Under the pieces are notes generated by a model that was not told where the DNA came from, made no database searches, and saw only the letters and a list, made by a program, of their open reading frames with translations. DNA of 64,000 nucleotides, taken from positions 22,208,395 through 22,272,394 of the forward strand of contig NC_065878.1 in assembly GCF_933775445.1 (NCBI RefSeq). Reading direction: 5' to 3'. Of this stretch, positions 1 to 8,673 are shown in pieces; position 1 is the first letter of the stretch; the number at the start of each line of letters is the position of its first letter. This DNA comes from Argentina anserina (taxonomy: Eukaryota; Streptophyta; Magnoliopsida; Rosales; Rosaceae). A program made the position numbers and the translations under genes.

Positions 1-646
1 CTAGCAAATTCGGCACATTCAGCAGCGCTTCCTCGTCCATATACTCTAGACATCCGCCACCGTCCTCTGATGACGTCACCCCAGCACCACGACGACCACG
101 ACCACGACCACATCGTGACCTATCCGCATTTTCACCCCGATCCGCCGATGAGCTCTCCCCCGCCCCAATGCTCTCCGCCCTAGACGCGGCTGCCCTAGCT
201 GCCGCAGCCCTTATGTCACTGGCAGCCGAAGAAGCCGGGATCGGATAAGTGATTAGGGCGTTGGGGAAATTCAACGCAGTATCAGGCCCCTTTAGGGCGA
301 TGGCCGCCACGTCGTAGGCAGCGGCGGCCATCTCGGGCTTAGCATACGTGCCGAGCCATATCCGTGTAGACTTTCGAGGCTCTCGAATCTCGGACACCCA
401 TTTCCCGCTCCGGCACCGGATCCCTCGGTACAGCGGGTGTCTCCTAGGCGAAGAAATGGACCCACCACCGGTCGGAGAACGGAGGCCGTGCCCAGGCAAG
501 GAGGAGAGGTCTTGATACCCTTGATCATTGACAATGGAGAAGCTGCTAGTTGGGGGAAGTTGAATAGAGAAAGGTGGGTTGGAATTGGAATAACCAGATG
601 GCTGCTCATCATTTCCTTTGGGCACGTTGCCATACGGATTAGCCAT
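1..646 (-). CDS. DREB-type AP2/ERF transcription factor, C-terminus cut by window edge
   Basis: An intronless reading frame starts at the ATG at 646-644 ([15 protein letters not shown]) and is still open at position 1, so the C-terminus is missing. About 62 Ser/Pro/Gly-rich residues precede a complete AP2 DNA-binding domain, which begins [16 protein letters not shown] and contains VSEIREPRK and RIWLGTY, then [19 protein letters not shown]. The domain is followed by an alanine-rich [11 protein letters not shown] stretch, which is usual in DREB group III (A-4, TINY-like) proteins. An acidic [16 protein letters not shown] motif sits at the edge, the usual start of the activating tail. Family members bind DRE/CRT or GCC-like promoter elements in the nucleus; target and stress role cannot be read here. 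A Gly/Arg run ([10 protein letters not shown]) before the acidic motif is unusual. Family assignment is firm and the exact subgroup is inferred. A longer ORF in another frame over 292-633 is a shadow. Confidence 0.93.
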   Translation of the reverse strand, partial: MANPYGNVPKGNDEQPSGYSNSNPPFSIQLPPTSSFSIVNDQGYQDLSSLPGHGLRSPTGGGSISSPRRHPLYRGIRCRSGKWVSEIREPRKSTRIWLGTYAKPEMAAAAYDVAAIALKGPDTALNFPNALITYPIPASSAASDIRAAAARAAASRAESIGAGESSSADRGENADRSRCGRGRGRRGAGVTSSEDGGGCLEYMDEEALLNVPNLL

Positions 647-686
647 AAAAATTCACATACAGTTGCTTGACGTACGTACTATTTTT

Positions 687-696
687 ATATATATAA
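687..696 (-). promoter_or_regulatory. TATA-like element of the ERF gene
   Basis: The minus strand reads CTTATATATA about 41 bases upstream of the ERF start codon. It is the only TATA-like run close to the start. If used, it implies a very short 5' leader, so a more distal promoter is also possible. Confidence 0.35.
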
Positions 697-697
697 G

Positions 698-3007
698 AAA
701 GAGAGGGTCAAGTTTTGAATTGACTGGCTCAAAGTGTGAGGGGATAGGTTACAACTGACGTGCAATATATACGATTGCGGGGTTTTGAGGGCTCTGGGGA
801 AGAAGCGTGGGAAAATCGCGGGAGCTAGCTAGCATTATATATGTTTTGCTGTGCTTCTTATAAACATGCTTATACTTTTTGATGTGATGAATGAGGCTAC
901 AAAACGCACACGTATTAACCGCTGCAAAGAAAAGCTAAGCAAATTAGCTGGTGTCTGCTCCCGTGCCACCAGGATCACTGTTTGTTTCCCTTTTTTTAAT
1001 TGCCCAAGTGCACTGAAGATGATGTTGTTTTGCCAAATGGGGGATTTTGATCATAGTTTAAGTCTGATAAGTGCAATGTTGGGGATGATGTTGATTTCCC
1101 AAATGGCGTATTTTGATCATAGTTAATTTGATCGATCATGCTCGCCACTCAGCTACTTGTGTTTGTTTTGGTTTGACTGTGAGGATGTTGTGTTCAAAAA
1201 TCAAAGGACCGAGAGAGATTTTTGCACATGCTATGATCTATTATATTCCCACTGAGAGAATCTCTTCTTTTAATTCAAATGCTGCTTACTTATTTTAGTA
1301 GCTTCAACTTCTCATGCTTGATTTTTAGAAACCAAAAAAAAAAAACTTCTCATGCTTGATTTCAAGCCTAAGATCAGTCGGGTGCGGTGGTTGCTTTGCA
1401 ATCCTACCTACAAGCATTAGTCGTTTGATTCTCTTGTTCGAATTTGGAGACTCGGTCTATTGTTATAACAATTTTAAGTTATGAAACCACTGTTTCATTT
1501 ACGCCCACGACAGTTTCTTTGATAGGTATATGTGTTGTCATTACATTTCTTGAGATTTCATCCTTTTTTTTTTATTTCGGATGAAGTCGTACTGTATATC
1601 CAGTTGAGATTGAATTACCAAAATGTGGTTTTGAAAGGTTTTCAACTTTTCACAGCCTGTCATTGTATCAAAGCCCACATGTCTCACACTTACCGTTACC
1701 ATCAGGCTTAAAAAAAAAGTTTTATTCGGACTTTCCCCGTATGGTAACAACTAACAAATCAGTACATGCACTATGCTCATTGAATTTTATAAAAAAATTC
1801 CTCAATAATAATTGAATAACTAAGTAGTAATAGTTCTTATTTCATCGGCATCAATAGCAAGTTTCCAATACATTTTCACGTTTCTTTTCTTTCTTTTAAA
1901 AATATTTCTCTAACGTATAATGTCATCTATTGAACAAGGACAAGTGGTATGCGGTTCTTACCTTCTGTAGATAGGTGTATTCTTTAATTTAGATTCGAAT
2001 TCAAATATAATTGAGGAAGAGGTTACAAATCCTTATTGAATATTCAAGCACTTAAGGCCTATTAGTCTTTAGCGCTAGCAAGTTTTTGGGACACCCCGAC
2101 TAATCTAAAAAGAATTGGGGTTGGGGAATATAACGCCATCAACAGAGGCCACATTTGTGTAAGTTATGTCTAACTCGGACATGACTTGATTATTAATAAC
2201 ATCAACCTTGTTTAAAAATTAAATGGAAACAAACTCTTTGGAGTGTGTGAAAAAAAAATATAACGTGATAAACATATAGCATGATTAAGTATCCTAAGAG
2301 TATCTCAAACAACTTATTTAAAACCCAAATAATATCTATTATAGAGAAAAACTTTAATTTTTAGGTCTAATAGCTCCTCTAAGCCGTCATCTATAATAGA
2401 GAAAGTGAGAATAGAAAGAAGCAATATCTTTAGATTTGTAGAATTTTCAAAACAATCTCTAAACTTTATTTCTTACCAAAACAAATTCACTCTTTATCCT
2501 AAAAATAACAAAAAAAATGATTTATCATTCATTTTCTAGTCTTAGTATAAATTATGACATTATGAGATTCAATTTAATTTTCATTTAATTATACACATTT
2601 ACATTTTATTTTATACAATATAACATATCAGCTGTTGGAGTTAAGACTAATTTTTTTTAGAGATTTGGTATTTTCATCATCGATAATAAAGAATTTTAAG
2701 AAGATATGTTTGAGATATTATAAGGGTAGTGCTATTAATACACACTTTGACACATCATGACGTTATCGACGCACCATGTTTTAATCACACACCCAAAAGA
2801 ATAGACCTATGGTCAATAACTCAATATGGTGTGAGAAGAGATTCTAGGGGTATTATCTCTATATTTGAGAGTCGGACGTAAATAACTGTGTTATGCAAAC
2901 AACGGTAGAAATGTAGAATAGATTCTTATCTAAAACGGGTGATACTTTTTGTTATGGTCAAATTATCAAACACGATTCAAGAGCAGATAGCTCATTCTAT
3001 CCCATCC
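698..3007. other. AT-rich intergenic region without a recognisable gene
   Basis: I see no coding frame with a recognisable domain. The stretch holds an imperfect direct repeat of about 42 bp (1018-1060 and 1084-1125). It also has a short duplicated segment around an A-run (1306-1362) and a possible tRNA-derived SINE remnant near 1378-1450. The part from 2200 to 2900 is strongly AT-rich and looks like decayed repeat DNA. Confidence 0.6.
1378..1450 (+). repeat. Possible tRNA-derived SINE head
   Basis: A box-A-like GGGTGCGGTGGTTGC near 1380 is followed about 50 bases later by a box-B-like TTGTTCGAATTTGG. This spacing is that of internal Pol III promoters in plant SINEs. There is no tRNA fold and no clear target duplication, so this is a weak call. 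Confidence 0.25.
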
Positions 3008-4709
3008 ATGGAGGCCATTCGATCGACCGTTCCAATTTTCCACACGAACCCTGTTTTCTTCACCCGCAGGCCTGTTAGACCCATCAAGCTTTCCATCAAG
3101 CCCCCACCACCTGACTTCGATTTCAGGTCAGAGATATTGGAAGACTCAAGAGCCACAATTGCAAAAACTCTTTGAGTGGAAATGGATTCTTTGGAGCCGT
3201 TGGCCGTAGTATAAATTTGGGTAAGAAATAAAGACGTAAAGAAGTAAACTTTGTTTATAATGTTGTAGTTTGATTGCTTTGACATACAAATATTCCGATG
3301 GGTGAAAAATAATCTGTAATCTTAACGGTAAATGGAACAGCTCATCGATCTGAATTCGAAGGTTTAACTTTCCTTTTATGTCATACTGATCAATATGGTG
3401 GAATATTCCGTTGTTTATGTGATCATGAATAACTCTTAACTGTGTAATATTATGGCAGGGGGTCAAACTGCTCTGGCATTACGCGTACTCTTGGCGGTTT
3501 TCTCTTCTAAGAGTCCTTTCGGTGATGAGGTACTTAGGTAGTTGGCTTGAGTTAAAATTATTAATAGAGTAATGTACGACTGAAAATGATATTGGAATAG
3601 TCGGAGATTGAAGTTATGATGTTGTACTCTGCATATCAATTATGTTTATGACATTATTGGTGAGCTTTAATTGAATTGATTGCATTTCCGCGCTGCTCGA
3701 AAAGCATCTGAAGAAGTTGGTGCTCAGATTGTTCTGGGGGATCGCCCAATTGAGATAACTGTATGCACAAATTTAGACCCTTTCAATGTTATGGTTAATG
3801 CTATATATAGTGTATAGATTAAATGTTGAATCTTTGATGTGGAAGTTGGATTACTGGATTAGCAATACTTGTTGAGGACATTTATACTGCAACATTGCTT
3901 CAGTTGGTTATATACTATGTGTTTCTGTAGCTTGAAAGGGCTTGGAATTCTTTGACATGGACAGAGAAATTGAGCTTAGTAACATCGGTTTTTCGTGGGA
4001 TAACATCATCATCTGATATGTCCCAAAAGAGTCTCGAGGTTAATCTCTTGCTATTGTTGTATTACAGACAACCAGTAATTTATAATTTCACAGCTAAGAG
4101 AAATGTTAGTTTTACAACTAATTGTCAGACTGATGATACATAAGAAGCAAGAGCTTATTATCAGTGATTTTTTTTTTTTTTTGCTTTTAAGTTGTATTGT
4201 AGGAATCAAGTACAAGTGACACCACATTTCAGCTGTATGAGCAGCTGAGTTCTTCATACCCCTCACTCCTGCAACCTCTTATACATGAACGAGACACCGT
4301 AAGTATTTCGATCAACACCAAAACCTCTGTAATTTCCAACAAATGCATGACATAATTTGATGTTAGTGATTCTTAATTCTAATGAGTGACTACTTTATAG
4401 TGAATTGTGCTATTGTTTTCTCAGTACCTTGCATGGTCTTTAAAGAGGAGCAAAGCTGTCAATAAGAGTAAGAGAGTGGTCGGGGTCATCGGAAAAGGGC
4501 ACATGAATGGTGTAATCTATGCACTATTGGCTGACTCCGGAGAATTACGGTTTCGAGACCTTGTAGGAGGACAGAGGCCCTCATGGAATTCTATTAATGA
4601 TGCTGCTTCTGCTAGCTGGGTTGTCAAGTTGCTCAAGGACTTGGTTAGAGATACTATCATTGGCATTGTCTTGTGGGCATTATATGAGCAGATAAAAGGT
4701 GGATTATAG
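3008..4709 (+). pseudogene. TraB-family protein gene, decayed (central deletion, frameshift, lost splice acceptor)
   Basis: Six exon remnants are readable: 3008-3220, 3459-3529, 3686-3760, 3931-4038, 4203-4298 and 4425-4709 (stop TAG). Exon 1 opens MEAIRSTVPIFHTNPVFF, a basic and hydroxylated N-terminus that could be a targeting peptide, and reaches FRSEILEDSRATIAKT. The frame then hits TGA at 3174. The plant TraB sequence resumes out of frame as SLSGNGFFGAVGRSINLG. Later exons read GGQTALALRVLLAVF, FRAARKASEEVGAQIVLGD, LERAWNSLTWTEKLSLV, FQLYEQLSSSYPSLL and VVGVIGKGHMNGVIYALL. The C-terminus IIGIVLWALYEQIKGGL could be a membrane segment. From memory of the family, about 70-100 residues with the conserved GTTH-type segment belong between RATIAKT and SLSG and are absent. 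The acceptor before exon 3 reads GCAT at 3682-3685 where GCAG is expected. All other intron ends are intact, so decay looks recent. Confidence 0.85.
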
Positions 4710-5009
4710 AGTAAAGTACACATTTTCCTGGTGTTAAAACAGTGTTATACTCCACACATTGTTTTGGAATCACAGATAGGTGAAAACTTCTACCTTGCAA
4801 ACAAACTTTCATGAACCAATTGAAAACGGTAAATTGGGGGTTGTTGGATCCAAGCTTATTATGTTAAAAGCTCATGTATACAATTAAAAAGATCATGTCG
4901 ATCCTAATACAGCAATTGAACTCATTGGCAATATGGCACATGTGAGAATCACCAATTTTTTTTTTGGTTGAGAAGAGGTACCAAAAAGAAAAAAAAACAT
5001 GTTTGGAAA
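4710..5009. other. Short AT-rich spacer
   Basis: The spacer lies between the TraB remnant and the LTR element. It contains poly-A and poly-T runs (4955-4966, 4985-4997) and no coding frame. It probably includes the former 3' UTR of the TraB gene. Confidence 0.5.
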
Positions 5010-5511
5010 TGACCAAATCTGGGGGATCGAGCTTCTCGTAGCCTTGTCTTCGGGTGTGTCATTGATCTGGGGAATCAAACTTCTTGTAGTCTTGTCTTTT
5101 GGTGTGTCAGTTTAGTGAGACCTGCACATAACAAGTCAAAGTCAAATGGTCAGCGGTGTGCCGGCCTTCGACCCTCCGAAGCTTAAGTTAATATCCGGTG
5201 TGGAATAAGTTCGAGAGTTAATGACTTAGGAATACGTTACTTCTTTTAGGTGGTTTAGGCAGCCTATTTATAGGTGCACTGGGGAATGTGCATGACGCTT
5301 CTCTCGATGTGTGAATGTGTTCCAGTACATTGTATCTATTTTTGAAGGCGAGTCACCGTAGGTGGCGTTAATGGCGATACCCGAGTAAGCATAGGGGTTA
5401 TCGGACCAACATGTCTGCACAGCGGCTTCCAGGTCTCCGGCCACCACTCCGGTGACCGGAGCAGTAGAAGATTAAGCTAGAGATCACCTTATTCATGGGG
5501 TGGCGTTAACA
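5010..5511 (-). repeat. 3' LTR of the LARD element
   Basis: This copy matches 6563-7012 along most of its length, for example both contain TCCGAAGCTTAAGTTAATAT. It differs by an internal duplication near its left end and by scattered substitutions, which implies an old insertion. Confidence 0.75.
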
Positions 5512-5619
5512 AGTCCCCTTGGGTGGTGAGTTTCATATCTTCATCTTCGGCGCAAATATCCGAGTTTAAGTTGCTCGGGACCCGGGCCAGCCTATATGTG
5601 GCCATGTAGAGTGATCTAG

Positions 5620-5985
5620 GACCCCGGAGTTAGGCACATGGATTAACTAGCGCGATCAAGGCGTCCATGGATCTGGCGTGACCTAAGTATGCCGGGTCAG
5701 GTTCTGACCGCCCAGTCTGGTGCCGACCGTATGGGGCACCCATAGATCTGGTCAATGACCTCTGCATCGAACACATGAGTTAACCAGGTGCGCCTGCGTC
5801 GTTGACCTGGAGTGTGGCATAGGGCTTGGCCGAGACCTCAATGTTAGACAAACGTTAACTAACAAACGCAGTTAGGCACGTGGGTTAACTAACATCAGAG
5901 CGTCCATAGACCTAATAGGATCTCGGGGTTAGACTCGCGGGTTAACTAACACACTCAGAGCATCCATGGATCTGGAGAGTGGCCC
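5620..5985. repeat. Degenerate internal tandem motif in the LARD element
   Basis: A motif resembling GTTAGGCACGTGGGTTAACT followed by GCGTCCATGGATCTGG recurs about four times, near 5627, 5777, 5870 and 5928, with uneven spacing of 55-150 bp. It lies in the GC-richer interior and is non-coding as far as I can see. Confidence 0.5.
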
Positions 5986-6562
5986 AGGTCGGTGATTTGC
6001 TTTATTCCAGAGTTATATGGCAAGTCTCCAAAGTCCCCATTCAAGAAATGTCTCCCACTACAACGACCGAAGTCCCCCGGCGCGAGTGGCCAACTCGCCC
6101 TGGAGGCTTGGAAATTAATGTAGTGGAAAAGCGTGGGTCCCTCGAGGACGTGAAGCGACGGTGACGTTAAAAGCAATGATGGCGTATGGGAAAAGGTAGA
6201 GGATCGAGGGGTTAAGAATAAATGCGCGCGCGTGGGAAGGGTAACTGAGGTGGTATTATAATAGTGGGGCACGTGGCAATGATTCGAAGGCTGGGGCATT
6301 TTTAGTCGAAGGTGGGGTCATCCCTAGCGGCTATATATTGAGGGGTGGAATCGTTAGTTCTCATTTGTGAAAAGTGTTGAAGCAGAAGAGGAGAGAAATA
6401 GAAGAAATTTTGACGATTGTGATCGGAAAAGAGTAGGTATCTCTGCATTTGCAACCGCGGGAAACGCTACGTCATTTCATCCACTACAACTAAATGTATC
6501 GTTCTCGTTTCTTTACTGTGTTTACTTATTTGGGAGTAATGAGCCATATTTCTAGTGCCAAA

Positions 6563-7012
6563 TGTTACCGGAGCTAAATCCGGAGGATCGAACTTCTCGT
6601 AGCCTTGTTTCCGGTGTGTTAGCTCAGTGGGATCTGCATACAACAAGTCAAAGTCAAAGGACCAGCGGTGCGTCAGCCTTCGGCCCTCCGAAGCTTAAGT
6701 TAATATCCGGTGCAAAATAAGTTCGGGAGTTAAGGACTTATGAATATGTTACCTCTTTTAGGTAGTTTAGGCAACCTATTTATATGTGCAATGGGGAATG
6801 TGCATGGCCCTTCCCTCGATGTGAGAATGTGTGCCAGTATATTGTATCTATCTCTGAATGCGAGTCAACGTATGTGGCGTTGATGGTGATACTCGAGCAA
6901 GCAGAGGGGTTGTCGGACCGGCATGTCTGCCTACTAGGCTTCCAGGTCTCTGGCCACCGAAGCTGAAGGAGATTAAGCCGGAGATCACCCCGTTCAGAGG
7001 GTGGCGTTAACA
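6563..7012 (-). repeat. 5' LTR of the LARD element
   Basis: This is the better-defined LTR. It has TGTTA...TAACA ends, a minus-strand TATAAATAGG promoter box, and the adjacent PBS-like sequence at 6551-6562. Confidence 0.78.
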
Positions 7013-7092
7013 GATAGCTACCAGCGAAATTCAGATTTGAAACACCTCAAATCCTCCTCAAGTCCTTTATATCCAATGATTCATACTTGTAA

Positions 7093-7555
7093 GTGTGGCG
7101 GATCCAGGATCTCGTACATGTCTAGGCTAATGATAAGTGCAAAAAAAAAAATTCTTCTATACATATATATATATTTTTAAGGCCTGGAACCTAATGGAAT
7201 GATCATGAGAGGAATTGAAGTGTAGAACTATATTATAAGGAAATGTTTGAGTTTTTTTGCTCAACTAAATGCTAATAAAAAATGGAAATTTAGAACAAAA
7301 ATGAGAAAAAAAATACTTTAACCAAAAGAGGAAGAGGAACAAAGGTGTAGAAAATTGCAAGGAAACAAAGTGTACATGTACAATGAGAAAAAAATGATGT
7401 TTGCTTCTAGGAGAATTCGAACATCACACGAACAAGATACAAGTTTGGTTGCATGACCATTGAACCAAAGTAGAATCACTACTTAACATGTAAGCATTTA
7501 AAAATAGATTAGATTTCCGTCTGGGCCAGATAGCCCTCTACATGGATCCGTCTGT
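7093..7555. mobile_element. Possible hAT-type non-autonomous element
   Basis: The left end reads GTGGCGGATCCAGGATCTCG, the common plant hAT terminus. The right side contains TGGATCCGTCTG, a degenerate inverse. The interior is AT-rich. On the minus strand at 7410-7475 it has a tRNA-like stretch (GGTTCAATGGTCATGC, then GATGTTCGAATTCT). There is no clear 8-bp duplication. Confidence 0.35.
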
Positions 7556-8673
7556 TTATACAACCTATCTGGAAAAGTATTCTTTCACAATACTCAGCAC
7601 GAGTGATACTTTTAGCGACAGGAGTTTATGTACAACTAAGAATTTCTCTACTTCCTAACCGGAGATGTACAAAACGAAACCTGGTATAACACTAGTAACA
7701 GTAATTGTAAGATATGGTACAGATTCCTACAGTTCTTTGACAACTAAAACAGACGAGCCTGCTATATTTGGTACGTCTGGTAAATATTCTTCAAGCTTAA
7801 ATCTATGGGCGGATTTTGGCTTCCTAGGGCAGCCGCTGGTATTATGTGAGATTGTGGGGTATATATGATCTAATGTGTCATGTAATTAACTACAGAATAA
7901 GGATGTAATCAAACGATATCGCTGACAATTTTCCATCCAGGCAAGACAATTAAGTTTAGAATGCAATCAAAAGTCCTAAAACACTCGAGTGTTCCTTCTC
8001 TGTGACAAAAGGAAGAAAGAAAAGTCCCATATACATAATTGATCCTTAAATTTACAGCGTTTAATAATTTTGTGCTCATTATAGCATGAACGATTGATGC
8101 GAACTTTGACATTAATATCTAGAAATGGGGACTTATAAAACCGCGAGTGTTGTCTGATTTAGTTTGTTGAGTGTTATTAACGAGAATTTGGACGACTGAT
8201 GTAAAATAGAATTTAGTGGAATAATTTTTAAAACCGTGTTGGTTTTAGTGACCGTAGTTTGAATAGACCTGGCCAAATTATTATTATTTTTTAAAAAGAG
8301 GGGTTTGGAATCGAGTTTAGGCGAGAGCCCCGTGCGGTTCTATTTATTAAAATGATAATAAAATTTTGTATGTTAGCTAAGATGAATAGTAAAGTTATGA
8401 TGAAAACAAAGCCAACCACAGCAATCCACCAAATGGAAGAGTTCTCTCAGGCTGGTGGTTATTACAACTTTGCCAGTAATTTTCTAGACATTTACGGAGC
8501 TCGTTTAGTTTATCAACGCGTGGTGTCTAATCATAATTCTTGTGTAAGACAAATCATTGATCGCTAGCCAACCGTTTCGTTGCATGTTTAGGTCGTTAGT
8601 CATTAGGATACCGTTGCATTGGTAGTTAACTTTTATCTTTTTTTATGTTTAAACTACAAGTCTCCAGACATTA
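7556..8673. other. Intergenic DNA without a recognisable gene
   Basis: Short frames occur (for example 7665-7868 and 8352-8567), but none has a domain, coding composition or neighbouring exons. I see nothing definite here. Confidence 0.5.

Larger units (their letters stand above)
5010..7012 (-). mobile_element. Non-autonomous LTR retrotransposon (LARD/TRIM type), minus orientation
   Basis: Two similar LTRs (5010-5511 and 6563-7012) flank a 1051-bp interior without gag or pol homology. The right LTR has TG...CA ends (TGTTACC...GTTAACA). Each LTR carries a TATAAATAGG box on the minus strand (5264-5272 and 6777-6785), which fixes the orientation. Read on the minus strand, the right LTR is followed at once by TTTGGCACTAGA, a primer-binding-site-like sequence. 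The interior ends in a purine run (CAAGGGGACT) just before the other LTR, a plausible polypurine tract. The left LTR contains an extra internal duplication with a period of about 48 bp (5021-5110). I found no clear 5-bp target duplication, so one end may have eroded. The element depended on another retrotransposon for its proteins. Confidence 0.8.

Noticed and set aside
292..633. 113-residue minus-strand ORF over the ERF gene
   Set aside because: It is out of frame with the AP2 domain; the real frame starts at 646 and gives the conserved [11 protein letters not shown] sequence.
5955..6299. 114-residue minus-strand ORF inside the LARD element
   Set aside because: No gag, protease or other retroelement motif is seen; the open frame follows from GC-rich composition.
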